A program made the translations under genes and the position numbers. The notes under the pieces were generated by a model that worked only from the letters and a program-made list of their open reading frames with translations, was not told where the DNA came from and did no database searches. DNA of 64,000 nucleotides from Microlunatus kandeliicorticis (lineage in GTDB: Bacteria > Actinomycetota > Actinomycetes > Propionibacteriales > Propionibacteriaceae), in the NCBI RefSeq assembly GCF_014137855.1, contig NZ_JACGWT010000001.1, forward strand, positions 434,001 through 498,000. The letters are read 5' to 3'. Every line of letters starts with the position of its first letter. Position 1 is the stretch's first letter. Of this stretch, positions 8,431-19,138 are shown in pieces.

Positions 8431-9444
8431 GTGCCCGACACCCTGACCGCGCCGGTGAAGGTCGGCCTGATCGGCGCCGGCGGCATCGCGAACGCCCACG
8501 CCAAGGGCTATCAGCAGCACGCCGACGTGATCACCGTCGCCGCCGTCGCCGACGTCTCCGAGGAGGCGGCGCAGCGCCGCGCCGAAGAGCTCGGCGCGAC
8601 CCCGTACACCGACTACCGGACCATGATCAGCGAGGCCGAGCTCGACGCCGTCGACATCTGCCTGCCCCACCACCTGCACGCCGACGCGATCGTCGCGGCG
8701 GCCGGGGCCGGTCTGCACATCCTGTGCGAGAAGCCGCTCTGCCTCACCCCGGAGGAGGCCCGCCGGGTGCAGGCGGCGATCCGCGAGGCCGGCGTCACCC
8801 TGATGTGCGGCCACAACCAGCTGTTCATGCCGGCGGTGGCCAAGGCCAAGGAGCTGCTCGAGCAGGGCGTGCTCGGCAAGGTCTACGAGGTCCGCACCAC
8901 CGACAGCTTCTACAACAACTTCGACCCCGAGAACATGGGGTGGCGTGCGCACGCCTCGACCTCGGGCGGCGGGGAGCTGATCGACACCGGCTACCACCCG
9001 AGCTACCTGATGCTGCACCTGGCCGGTGGGTCGCCGGTGGAGGCCACCGCGATGCTGTCCACGCACCGGCTGACCTTCATGGAGGGCGAGGACTCCGCGC
9101 AGGTGCTGATCCGGTTCGACAACGGCGTGGTCGGCCAGCTGATGACCTCGTGGGCCTACGTGCCCTCGGCGAACACCGAGCGGTTCTCCGCGGTGGGCGA
9201 GCTCGGCTCGCTGCACAGCGACGGCACCACGCTCAGCTACCGGCTGCACGACGGCACCACCGAGAGCTTCACCTTCGACCCGGTGGAGACCATCCCGGCC
9301 GAGATCGGCCACTTCGGTCGCTGCCTGCTCGACGGGGTGCGGCCGCCGCACACCGAGAAGGAGGGCATCGAGGTGCTCGGGATGATCCTCGCCGCCTACG
9401 AGGGCGCGCGGACCAAGACCATCGCGCCGGTCCTCCAGGCCTGA
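8431..9444 (+). CDS. Gfo/Idh/MocA family oxidoreductase (second copy)
   Basis: The 337-residue paralogue carries the canonical nucleotide-binding loop VGLIGAGGIANAHAKGY, followed by the E-K-P motif in HILCEKPLCLTPEEARR. The catalytic-domain segment reads GGGELIDTGYHPSYLMLHL, with Asp and His in the expected D-x-G-x-H spacing. It lies 88 bp after the first oxidoreductase and has its own AGAGAGGAAC ribosome site before a GTG start. Two such enzymes in series often carry out oxidation at one carbon and reduction or elimination at another (for example in scyllo-inositol, keto-sugar or glycoside degradation); which applies here is unknown. Confidence 0.9.
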   Translation: MPDTLTAPVKVGLIGAGGIANAHAKGYQQHADVITVAAVADVSEEAAQRRAEELGATPYTDYRTMISEAELDAVDICLPHHLHADAIVAAAGAGLHILCEKPLCLTPEEARRVQAAIREAGVTLMCGHNQLFMPAVAKAKELLEQGVLGKVYEVRTTDSFYNNFDPENMGWRAHASTSGGGELIDTGYHPSYLMLHLAGGSPVEATAMLSTHRLTFMEGEDSAQVLIRFDNGVVGQLMTSWAYVPSANTERFSAVGELGSLHSDGTTLSYRLHDGTTESFTFDPVETIPAEIGHFGRCLLDGVRPPHTEKEGIEVLGMILAAYEGARTKTIAPVLQA

Positions 9445-9560
9445 GGCCCGCTCCCGGCTCCGCTGAGTGCGGGCTGGGACCGGCTGATATCCGGCTGGCC
9501 GGGGAGCCGGCCGATCGCGGGGTTCGGAGCAACCTCCGGGATCCTCGCTCCGGGACGAGC

Positions 9561-9590
9561 GGTGGTCCGCCCGGGGACGGGCGGGCCACC
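9561..9590 (+). terminator. GC-rich hairpin between oxidoreductase and glycosidase genes
   Basis: GGTGGTCCGCCC and GGGCGGGCCACC pair over 12 positions (one G-T wobble) around a short GGGGAC loop. It lies 117 bases after the oxidoreductase stop and just before the ribosome site of the next gene, so it could end the upstream transcript or act in the leader of the next one. Confidence 0.4.
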
Positions 9591-9609
9591 GGTCCCGGAG
9601 AGGAGCCCG

Positions 9610-10830
9610 ATGACCCCGCCCGCCGTGCCGGTCCCGCGTCGTACGCGTCCACGTCGGTCGCGCGCGATCCGATCGGGGACGCCCGGTCGGCGCCGCGTGC
9701 TGGCCGGCGTGCTGGCCGCGGCGCTCGTGCTGCTGGCGTTCCCCGGCGTCTCGCTCGGTCGCGCGCTGGCGGCTCCCACCAGTGACCCCCTGGGCGCCAA
9801 GGCGGCCGAGTGGGCCCGGGACCACGGTCTCGGGTTCGCGGTCACCGCGGCCGAACAGGTCGTCTACTGGCTCCACCCACCGAAGACCGGTGGCACCCCC
9901 GACCCGTCGCTGCTGCAGCCGCCGGCGGGCAGCGCCGACGGCGGCTCGGACACCACCGCGCCGGGGCGCGACGCAACCGGGTCGACGGGCCGGCACCATG
10001 CCGTCGCCTGGGCGCTCCCGCACGCGCCGCTGACCACCGTGGCCACCCCGGCGCTGCCCGGGGAGGGCGTCTTCCGCACGGTGGTCCGGGTCGACGGCCA
10101 CCCGGCCGTCCAGGTCGCGTACCTGCGTCCCGACCCGGTGCACACCTCCTACCTGGCCGCGGTCACCGTCTTCGACCCCCGGCTGGTCCGCTTCGTCCAG
10201 CACCCGGGGGCCACCGAACCCGGGCACCTCGGGCTGTTCCGCCAGCCGGACTGGCTGCCGCCGAGCGAGCGCAGCGGACTGCTGGCCACGTTCAACAACG
10301 GCTTCAAGCTGGCCGACGCCCACGGCGGCTACCAGGCCGACCACCACACGGTGGTGCCGCTACGCACCGGCGCGGCCTCGCTGGTCGTCGACGTCTCCGG
10401 TCGGATCGACGTCGGCAGCTGGGGCACCGAGGTCGGCCCAGGTCCGCAGGTGGCGGCGGTCCGGCAGAACCTCCAGCTGCTGGTCGACCACGGCCGGGTC
10501 TGCGCCGACGTCGCCTCCAACGACCCCGCGGTCTGGGGCCTGACCATCGCGGGTGCCGACTACGTCTGGCGCTCCGGGATCGGTGTGGACGCCCACGGCA
10601 CGGTGATCGAGGTGTCCGGCCCGTCGCTGTCCGCGCCGTCGCTGGCCCGGCTGCTCCAGCGCGCCGGTGCGGTGCGGGCGATGGAGCTCGACATCAACCC
10701 GGCCTGGGTGTCGACGATGTGGTACTCGGGCTCGGGCAGCACCCCGCACAAGGTGCTGCCCTTCAGCCGCCCGGCCGACCGCTACTTCACCCCGTCGACC
10801 CGGGACTTCGTCGCGGTCTACGCCCGCTGA
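9610..10830 (+). CDS. Exported phosphodiester glycosidase (NAGPA) domain protein
   Basis: The 406-residue product has a basic N-terminus and one hydrophobic segment (about residues 30-55), a signal peptide or anchor. The C-terminal two thirds match the NAGPA-type domain: TFNNGFKLADAHGGY, VRQNLQLLVDHGRVC, a WRSGIGVDAHGTVIEV segment and RAMELDINPAWVSTMWY, which correspond to the family's G-F, R-T/Q-G and E-L-D-G blocks. Members remove sugar residues linked through a phosphodiester; in bacteria some act on teichoic-acid or surface-polymer glycans. ATG 9610 follows GGAGAGGAGCCCG and is preferred to the upstream GTG inside the hairpin. It is convergent with the M13 peptidase gene (22 bp between stops). 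Confidence 0.78.
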   Translation: MTPPAVPVPRRTRPRRSRAIRSGTPGRRRVLAGVLAAALVLLAFPGVSLGRALAAPTSDPLGAKAAEWARDHGLGFAVTAAEQVVYWLHPPKTGGTPDPSLLQPPAGSADGGSDTTAPGRDATGSTGRHHAVAWALPHAPLTTVATPALPGEGVFRTVVRVDGHPAVQVAYLRPDPVHTSYLAAVTVFDPRLVRFVQHPGATEPGHLGLFRQPDWLPPSERSGLLATFNNGFKLADAHGGYQADHHTVVPLRTGAASLVVDVSGRIDVGSWGTEVGPGPQVAAVRQNLQLLVDHGRVCADVASNDPAVWGLTIAGADYVWRSGIGVDAHGTVIEVSGPSLSAPSLARLLQRAGAVRAMELDINPAWVSTMWYSGSGSTPHKVLPFSRPADRYFTPSTRDFVAVYAR

Positions 10831-10852
10831 CCGCCACAGCCCGTCGCCGGGC

Positions 10853-12835
10853 TCACCAGATCGAGACGCGCTGCTCCGGGTCGAGCCAGAGCCCGTCGCC
10901 CGGCTGCACGCCGAAGGCCGCGTAGAACGGGTCGAGGTTGCGGACGATCTGGTTGCAGCGGAACTCCCCGGGGGAGTGCGGGTCGGTGGCCAGCCGGTTG
11001 AGCAGCGCCTCGGTCCTGATCTTGACCTGCCAGATCGCCCCCCAGCTGCAGAACAGCCGCTGGTCGGCGGTCAGCCCGTCGACCGGCTCGGGCTCCTGCC
11101 CGTCGAGTGAGATCCGGAACGCCTCGTAGGCGATCGACAGACCGCCCAGGTCGCCGATGTTCTCGCCGATGGTCAGCGCGCCGTTGACGTGGTGGCCGGG
11201 CGCCTGCTCGGGCTCGAGCGCGTCGTACTGCGCGATCAGGCTCTTGGTCCGGGTCTCGAACGCCTCGCGGTCGGCGTCGGTCCACCAGTTCACCAGCCGG
11301 CCGTCGCCGTCGCAGGTCGAGCCCTGGTCGTCGAACCCGTGGCCGATCTCGTGGCCGATCACCGACCCGATCCCGCCGTAGTTGACCGCGTCGTCGGCGT
11401 GCTCGTTGAAGAACGGCGGCTGCAGGATGGCGGCCGGGAAGACGACCTCGTTGCGCAGCGGGTGGTAGTAGGCGTTGACCGTCTGCGGGGTCATCAGCCA
11501 CTCGTCGCGGTCGATCGGCTGGCCGATCTTGCGGATCGAGCGGTCGAGCTCGAAGCTCGAGGCCCGCATCACGTTGCCGAGCAGGTCGTCGGGCTTGATC
11601 TCGAGGCTCGAGTAGTCCCGCCAGACGTCGGGGTAGCCGATCTTGGGGGTGAACTTGCCGAGCTTGTCGAGCGCCTTGGCCTTGGTGTCGTCGGTCATCC
11701 AGTCCAGCGCGGTGATCGAGCGCCGGTAGGCCTCGATCAGGTTGGCCACCAGCTCGTCCATCCGCTGCTTGGCCACCGGCGAGAAGTGCCGCTGGACGTA
11801 GATCTTGCCGACCGCCTCGCCGAGCGCGCCCTCGACCAGCTCGACCCCGCGCTTCCAGCGGTCCTTGAGCTGCGGCGTGCCGGAGAGCACCGTGCCGTAG
11901 AAGGAGAACTTCTCGTTCACGAAGTCCGACGAGAGGTAGTCGGCCAGCGCGTTGACCAGCCGGAACCGGGTCCAGGCCTTCCAGTCCGCGAGCCGGTCGT
12001 CGGACAGCAGCGGCGCGACGTCGGTGAAGAAGGACGGCTGGGTGACCACCATCTCGGTGAAGGCCGACTCGTCGATCTCCGCGGCGGCCAGGAACAGCCG
12101 GAAGTGCAGGCCCGGGGCGGCGTCGACGAACTCGTCGAGGGTGCGCAGGTTGTACATCGCCCGCATGTCCCGGCAGCGGACCCGGTCCCAGTGGTGCGAG
12201 GCGATCTCGGTCTCGAGCGCGAGCACGCGGTCGGCGTCCGCCTCGGCGTCGGCGACCCCGGCCAGCCCGAGGGCGCGGGCCACGTGGTCGCGGTAGTGGC
12301 GGCGGATCTCGGCGTGCTCGTCCAGCCGGTAGTAGGCCTCGTCGGGCAGCCCGAGCCCGGACTGGCCGATGAACATCACGTAGCGGGTCGGGTCGCCCGG
12401 GTCGGACTCGGCCTCGATGTCGAACAGGCCGCCGATCCCGCGGCGGGAGAACCCGCCGAGCAGGGTGACCAGCGCGTCCATCTCGGTGACGGCGTCGACC
12501 CGGGCCAACGGCGGCTGCAGCGGCTCCGCGCCGGCGGTCTCGATCGTCGCCTCGTCCATGAAGCTGGTGTAGAGGTCGGCCACCTTGCGGGTCTCGGGAT
12601 CGGCGTCGTCCCCGGCGCCCTGGTCGGCCAGGCCGGTGATGATGTCGCGGACCGCTTCCTCGGCCTCGTCCCGGAGCCGGACGAACGAGCCCGCCAGCGG
12701 CCGGTCCGACGGGATCTCCGCCGTGGCCAGCCAGCCGCCGTTGACGTGCCGGAACAGGTCGTCCTGGACCCGGACGTCGTGGTCGAAGGTGCTGAAGTCG
12801 AGGGCGGGACTGGTCGGGGCGGTCGCGTCGGTCAC
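10853..12835 (-). CDS. M13 (neprilysin/PepO-like) zinc metallopeptidase
   Basis: The 660-residue protein has the full M13 length. The zinc motif HEIGH (H495, E496, H499) sits in VIGHEIGHGFDDQGS, and the third ligand is E558 in GENIGDLGG. The family's NAYYHPLRNEVVFPAAILQPPFF segment precedes the metal site, and the C-terminus ends in the short aromatic VSIW characteristic of the family. There is no signal peptide, so like bacterial PepO it probably works inside the cell on oligopeptides. GTG 12835 is the most upstream plausible start; no strong ribosome site is visible, and the mRNA may be leaderless. Confidence 0.94.
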   Translation of the reverse strand: MTDATAPTSPALDFSTFDHDVRVQDDLFRHVNGGWLATAEIPSDRPLAGSFVRLRDEAEEAVRDIITGLADQGAGDDADPETRKVADLYTSFMDEATIETAGAEPLQPPLARVDAVTEMDALVTLLGGFSRRGIGGLFDIEAESDPGDPTRYVMFIGQSGLGLPDEAYYRLDEHAEIRRHYRDHVARALGLAGVADAEADADRVLALETEIASHHWDRVRCRDMRAMYNLRTLDEFVDAAPGLHFRLFLAAAEIDESAFTEMVVTQPSFFTDVAPLLSDDRLADWKAWTRFRLVNALADYLSSDFVNEKFSFYGTVLSGTPQLKDRWKRGVELVEGALGEAVGKIYVQRHFSPVAKQRMDELVANLIEAYRRSITALDWMTDDTKAKALDKLGKFTPKIGYPDVWRDYSSLEIKPDDLLGNVMRASSFELDRSIRKIGQPIDRDEWLMTPQTVNAYYHPLRNEVVFPAAILQPPFFNEHADDAVNYGGIGSVIGHEIGHGFDDQGSTCDGDGRLVNWWTDADREAFETRTKSLIAQYDALEPEQAPGHHVNGALTIGENIGDLGGLSIAYEAFRISLDGQEPEPVDGLTADQRLFCSWGAIWQVKIRTEALLNRLATDPHSPGEFRCNQIVRNLDPFYAAFGVQPGDGLWLDPEQRVSIW

Positions 12836-12913
12836 CCGGGCGATGCTACCCAGCCGGTCCGCCGCCGGGGACCGTGCTCCGTGGCGGTCGGCACGGTCCC
12901 CGCGGCGGTCCGC

Positions 12914-14272
12914 TCAGTCCTCCCAGCTGACCTTCAGCGGCTCGGAGAAGAGGTTGACCACCGGCTTGTCGACGAACTCGGTCGAGTAGGAGCTGAAGTT
13001 CGTCTTGCGGCCCTTGTAGGTGCCGACGTACTTGGCCTTCATGCCGACCGAGACGTAGCCGACGGCCTGGCGCCCGTCCTCGTAGTTGAGCCGGACGCTC
13101 GAGAGCTTGCTGAAGGAGCCGAACGACACCGACCAGCGGATCGTGCTGGTGTCGACCTTGGTCCCGCTCGGCGGGTGGATCGACGGACCGCAGGAGGTGG
13201 TGGCCTTGCGCTCCTTCACGCACGCCTCACCGGCCGACTTCACCGCGGCGGTGACCGCGGAGGTGCCCGCGCTGGTCAGCTTCGGCGACAGCCCGGACAT
13301 CGAGACGTAGCCCTCCGGGTCCTTGACGGTGATCGAGGACGTCCCCCAGGTCACGTACTTGCTGCCGGTCGAGATGGCGTAGGTGCCGGGGAAGAGGTAG
13401 ATCGTGTCGCCGGTGACCTTGACCCCGGAGACCAGCAGCGGCAGGCCCTCGTAGCTGCTCGAGTACAACTTGACGTCGTTGGCGACGTTCTCCAGCTTCC
13501 AGGTCGAGCCGAACTTCTCCACCCGGAAGCTGCCGGTGACCAGCGAGTTGCCGACCTTGTAGGAGGCATCCACCGAGGTGGAGTAGTTGCTGCTCACCGG
13601 GGCGACCTGGATGTCGGTGATCGGCGCGGCCTGCTGCGAGGCCTTGAGCACCTCGTCGGTGAGGAAGGTGGTGTCGGACGGGGTGTTGGCGGCGTAGGCG
13701 AGGGCCTGCTTGGCGTTGCCGGCCGCCAGCGCGCCGAGGAAGCCCTTGACCGCGCCGGCCTGGTCCTCGGCGGCCGGGGCCGTCGTGGTGGTCGGGTCCG
13801 GGTCGGCGACCGGGGTGTTCTTCTTGCCGAACAGCGCGACCCCGCCGATCACCGCGATCAGCAGCAGGACGAGCGCTCCGCCGGCGATCATCAGCACGAG
13901 CTTGGTCCGGCCGCCGCCCTTGGGGGGCTGGCCGGGGCCGCCCGGGTAGGGCGAGGGCGGCTGCGGCCCGCCGTAGCCCTGCGGTCCGGTCGGGTTCCAG
14001 GTCTGCGGGCCGGTCGGACCGGTCGGACCGGTCGGGCCGTAGCCGCCAGGTCCCTGGGGCCCGGGCTGCTGCGGTTGCGGGGTCCACGGGGCGCCGCCGC
14101 CGTAGCCCGGCTGCGGGCCGTTCGCGGGGTTCGGGCCGCCCGGGCCGCCCCCGAAGCCGGGGCCGCTGGGCCGGCCGAAGCCGGGCTGGTCGCCGCGCGG
14201 GCCGTCCGCGCCGGGGCCGTTCGGGTTCTGGCCGCCGTAGGGGTGGTCGGGTCCAGGCGTGTTGCCGCTCAA
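12914..14272 (-). CDS. Membrane-anchored protein with Pro/Gly-rich cytoplasmic tail, function unknown
   Basis: The 452-residue protein has three parts. Residues 1-110 are a disordered Pro/Gly/Gln-rich tail of the kind found on actinobacterial membrane proteins. A single membrane helix follows (LVLMIAGGALVLLLIAVIGGVALFG, about residues 125-149). The external part starts with a Thr/Ala-rich linker and a helical domain of about 100 residues (DQAGAVKGFLGALAAGN...), resembling the DUF4878/NTF2-like lipoprotein type, and ends in a beta-rich region with CVKERKATTSCGPS, two cysteines that could form a disulfide. No catalytic motif is visible. It lies alone between the peptidase and rmlA. A cell-envelope role is a guess from topology only. 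Confidence 0.75.
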   Translation of the reverse strand: MSGNTPGPDHPYGGQNPNGPGADGPRGDQPGFGRPSGPGFGGGPGGPNPANGPQPGYGGGAPWTPQPQQPGPQGPGGYGPTGPTGPTGPQTWNPTGPQGYGGPQPPSPYPGGPGQPPKGGGRTKLVLMIAGGALVLLLIAVIGGVALFGKKNTPVADPDPTTTTAPAAEDQAGAVKGFLGALAAGNAKQALAYAANTPSDTTFLTDEVLKASQQAAPITDIQVAPVSSNYSTSVDASYKVGNSLVTGSFRVEKFGSTWKLENVANDVKLYSSSYEGLPLLVSGVKVTGDTIYLFPGTYAISTGSKYVTWGTSSITVKDPEGYVSMSGLSPKLTSAGTSAVTAAVKSAGEACVKERKATTSCGPSIHPPSGTKVDTSTIRWSVSFGSFSKLSSVRLNYEDGRQAVGYVSVGMKAKYVGTYKGRKTNFSSYSTEFVDKPVVNLFSEPLKVSWED

Positions 14273-14452
14273 GGTGTGCTCCGAAGGTCGCAGATCGAGG
14301 GACGGGACGCCCGGAACGATAGGTGTTCACAGGTTCACCCAAGGCATCGTCCGCGCCGAGGGGGCCGGCGCGTCGGCGCCACCTTTCCGCGTCGCGATCA
14401 GCGGCGGCGATCGGCGGCGATGATCACAGGCGAAGATCAGCGGCAGCCGGGG

Positions 14453-16394
<1,942 letters not shown>

Positions 16395-16422
16395 CCGGAA
16401 CCCGACCGAGGAGAAGTCGATC

Positions 16423-17814
16423 ATGGCCGACCTGACTGTAACGGCGACCCCGATCCCGGGGCTGCTGCTGCTCGCGCTGCCGGTGCACGGCGACAACCGC
16501 GGCTGGTTCAAGGAGAACTGGCAGCGGGCCAAGATGACCGCGCTCGGGCTGCCCGACTTCGGCCCGGTGCAGAACAACGTCTCCTACAACGCGAGCGTCG
16601 GCGCGACCCGCGGGTTCCACGCCGAGCCGTGGGACAAGTACGTCTCGGTCGCCGCCGGGAAGATCTTCGGCGCCTGGGTGGATCTGCGCGAGGGCCCGAC
16701 CTTCGGCACCGTGTTCACCACGGTGATGGGGCCGGACGCCGCGGTGTTCGTCCCGCGGGGGGTGGGCAATGCGTTCCAGACCCTCGAGCAGGGCACCGTC
16801 TACTCCTATCTGGTCAACGAGCACTGGAGTGCCGAGGCCAAGGCCGACTACCTGTTCGTCAACCTGGCCGACGAGCAGCTCGCCGTCGACTGGCCGCTGC
16901 CGCTGGTCGACGCCGAGATGTCGCAGGCCGACCGTGATCATCGGCGGCTGGCCGAGGTCCGCCCGATGCCGGCCAAACCGGTGGTGATCGTCGGCGGGAA
17001 CGGCCAGGTGGGACGGGCGCTGCGGCGTCGGCTGCCCGGTGCGGTGGCCACCGACCGGAGCACGCTCGACCTGACCGACCCGGACTCGGTCGCGGCCTAC
17101 CCGTGGCGGGAGGTCGGCGCGATCGTCAACGCCGCCGCCTGGACCGCGGTGGACGCCGCCGAGACGCCGGACGGTCGCCGGGACTGCTGGCGCGCCAACG
17201 TCGACGGGATCGCGGCGCTGGTCCGGGTCGCCGCCGAGCACCGGCTGCCGCTGGTGCACCTGAGCTCGGACTACGTCTTCGACGGCACCGCCGAGTGGCA
17301 CACCGAGGACGAGCCGCTCAGCCCGCTCGGGGTCTACGGGCAGACCAAGGCGGCCGGTGACGTGCTGGTGGGGACGCTGCCGGAGCACTGGGTGCTGCGG
17401 ACCAGCTGGGTGATCGGCGACGGCGGCAACTTCGTCCGGACGATGGCCTCGCTGGCCGACCGGGGCGTCGCGCCGTCGGTGGTCGACGACCAGTGGGGCC
17501 GGCTGACCTTCGCCGACGACCTGGCCCGCGCCGTCGAGCACCTGCTGACCACCCGTCCGGCGCCGGGCGTCTACAACGTCTCGTGCGACGGCCCGGTGCA
17601 GAGCTGGGCCGAGATCGCCGCCGCCGTCTACGCCGCCCGCGGGAAGGACCCGGCGGTGATCACCCCGGTGAGCACCGAGACCTACGGGGCGGGCAAGGCG
17701 CTGGCGCCCCGGCCGCGGCACAGCGCGCTCGACCTCACCAAGATCATCGCCAGCGGGTTCGCCCCGGCCGACGGGCCCGCGGCGCTGGCCGACTACCTGG
17801 CCGCCCTGGACTGA
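16423..17814 (+). CDS. Fused dTDP-4-dehydrorhamnose 3,5-epimerase / dTDP-4-dehydrorhamnose reductase (RmlC-RmlD)
   Basis: A 463-residue bifunctional protein. Residues 1-180 are an RmlC cupin: GDNRGWFKENW, NNVSYNASVGATRGFHAEPWDK (the H of RGFHAEP is the catalytic base region) and the PRGVGNAFQTLE segment. Residues about 185-463 are an RmlD reductase: VVIVGGNGQVGRALRRRL, NAAAWTAVDAAE, HLSSDYVFDGT and GVYGQTKAAGDVLV with the Y-x-x-x-K pair. Together the two halves do the last two steps to dTDP-L-rhamnose, so rmlA, rmlB and this gene make the pathway complete in one place. ATG 16423 follows GAGGAGAAG. Such a fusion is known in several actinobacteria and keeps the unstable keto intermediate between adjacent sites. 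Confidence 0.94.
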   Translation: MADLTVTATPIPGLLLLALPVHGDNRGWFKENWQRAKMTALGLPDFGPVQNNVSYNASVGATRGFHAEPWDKYVSVAAGKIFGAWVDLREGPTFGTVFTTVMGPDAAVFVPRGVGNAFQTLEQGTVYSYLVNEHWSAEAKADYLFVNLADEQLAVDWPLPLVDAEMSQADRDHRRLAEVRPMPAKPVVIVGGNGQVGRALRRRLPGAVATDRSTLDLTDPDSVAAYPWREVGAIVNAAAWTAVDAAETPDGRRDCWRANVDGIAALVRVAAEHRLPLVHLSSDYVFDGTAEWHTEDEPLSPLGVYGQTKAAGDVLVGTLPEHWVLRTSWVIGDGGNFVRTMASLADRGVAPSVVDDQWGRLTFADDLARAVEHLLTTRPAPGVYNVSCDGPVQSWAEIAAAVYAARGKDPAVITPVSTETYGAGKALAPRPRHSALDLTKIIASGFAPADGPAALADYLAALD

Positions 17815-17824
17815 CCCGACGCGC

Positions 17825-17905
17825 AGGATCCGACCGCTCGATCGCGGTGGCCGCTGCGCCTCCCGCGTGAACGGAGCGGCGGGCGCCGTCGAGCGGTCAG
17901 ATCCT
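17825..17905. terminator. Long inverted repeat after the rhamnose operon
   Basis: Arms 17825-17841 and 17889-17905 are complementary at 16 of 17 positions around a 47-base, itself GC-rich, centre. It sits 11 bases after the rmlC-rmlD stop and before the restriction-like gene. It can act as a terminator, but its size and the base-composition change just after it also fit the edge of an inserted segment. Confidence 0.45.
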
Positions 17906-18036
17906 GCCAGCGCGCTTGCGTTCGGCAGTTCAATCCACTCCCTCATCTCCGAACGACGAAGACGCGCGAGATACCTTGCTCTAGAGGCGTGCCTTTGACG
18001 ACTTGACGAGAGCTGCTGCAACCGAGAGGGGAATCC

Positions 18037-19095
18037 ATGCCCGCCGCCTGGGTCGTTCGATCAGGAAAGAACGGGGAAAGGGAGGCGTGGTCGCTGCAGA
18101 ACGGCGTGGCCGGCACCGGTTGGTGGGAGTTCCCCGACCTGACCCCGATTGGATCGCGACAAGAACTGACCGAGCTCGTTCTCCACCGGCTCACCGGCCT
18201 GAAGTCCGGCGCTGTCGCGGGTTACGTCGGTCAACTCTGGGCTTTGAGCAAGCGCATCCAGGTCGGCGACTTGATGGTGCTGCCGCTCAAGACGACTAAG
18301 CAGATCGCCCTCGGTCGGGTCACGGGTCACTACGAATACCGGGCGAATGAGACCGATCTCAGCCTTCGTCATGTGATCCCCGTGGACTGGATACGCACTG
18401 ACGTGGCCCGCAACGCAGTGAAGCAGGATCTCCTCTTCACCCTTGGAAGTGCGCTGACCGTCTTCGCACCAACGAAGAACCACGCCATAGCTCGATTGGA
18501 GGCGGTTCTCGCGACCGGCCAGGACCCCGGTCAGGTTCCGTCCATCGGCGGCTCCCTCTCCAATATTTCGAGCGCGGGAGCGTCCGAGACGGACGGAACC
18601 GTCGATGAACCCGAGTTGAGCCCAGACATCGAGGATGTCGCCCAGGTCAAGATCACAGCCCGGATTGCGGAGGAATTTGCGGGGCACGATCTCGCGACGC
18701 TGGTCACCGCGTTGCTCAGTATCGACGGCTTCGATTGCCGACAGTCGCCGCCCGGACCGGACGGAGGTGTCGACATCCTCGCCGGCAGGGGCCTTCTCGG
18801 GCTCGATGAGCCATTGCTGCTCGTTCAGGTGAAATCAGGGAGCCAGGTCGGCGCTCCGGTGGTGCAGCAGTTGCACGGTGCGATGGCGCAATTCGGTGCC
18901 AGCCAGGGACTCCTGGTTTCTTGGGGTGGTGTGACGAAGCCAGCAGCTGCCCAGCTCCACAACCAGAAGCTGCGGGTCCGACTGTGGGAGGCTCCCGATG
19001 TGGTGGAGGCGGTTCTGAGCCGATACGACCAACTCCCCGAGGACATTCGCGTCAAGCTGCCGCTCAAGCGAGTTTGGACCCTTTCCGGCGAGTGA
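18037..19095 (+). CDS. Mrr-like type IV restriction endonuclease
   Basis: A 352-residue two-domain protein. The N-terminal 150 residues (SGKNGEREAW... GDLMVLPLKTTKQIALGRVTG ... LRHVIPVDW) look like a PUA/EVE/ASCH-type module of the kind that reads modified bases; this is a pattern-level inference. The C-terminal domain is a PD-(D/E)XK nuclease of the Mrr type: helix LVTALLSIDGF, then PPGPDGGVDIL with D246, then LLLVQVKSG with Q264-x-K266. Mrr-type enzymes cut DNA carrying foreign methylation. ATG 18037 follows GAGAGGGGAATCC. The gene has more A/T in third positions than its neighbours and is flanked by inverted repeats between otherwise core genes, suggesting it was acquired. Confidence 0.85.
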   Translation: MPAAWVVRSGKNGEREAWSLQNGVAGTGWWEFPDLTPIGSRQELTELVLHRLTGLKSGAVAGYVGQLWALSKRIQVGDLMVLPLKTTKQIALGRVTGHYEYRANETDLSLRHVIPVDWIRTDVARNAVKQDLLFTLGSALTVFAPTKNHAIARLEAVLATGQDPGQVPSIGGSLSNISSAGASETDGTVDEPELSPDIEDVAQVKITARIAEEFAGHDLATLVTALLSIDGFDCRQSPPGPDGGVDILAGRGLLGLDEPLLLVQVKSGSQVGAPVVQQLHGAMAQFGASQGLLVSWGGVTKPAAAQLHNQKLRVRLWEAPDVVEAVLSRYDQLPEDIRVKLPLKRVWTLSGE

Positions 19096-19121
19096 GCGCC
19101 GAGGGGCCAATCGTCGGCGCT
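19095..19121 (+). terminator. Terminator hairpin between the Mrr-like gene and rarD
   Basis: AGCGCCGA (19095-19102) and TCGGCGCT (19114-19121) form a perfect 8-bp stem with an 11-base loop immediately after the stop codon. It lies between two convergent genes and may serve both directions. No T tract. Confidence 0.55.
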
Positions 19122-19138
19122 TGAACCCACCTTGCGGC

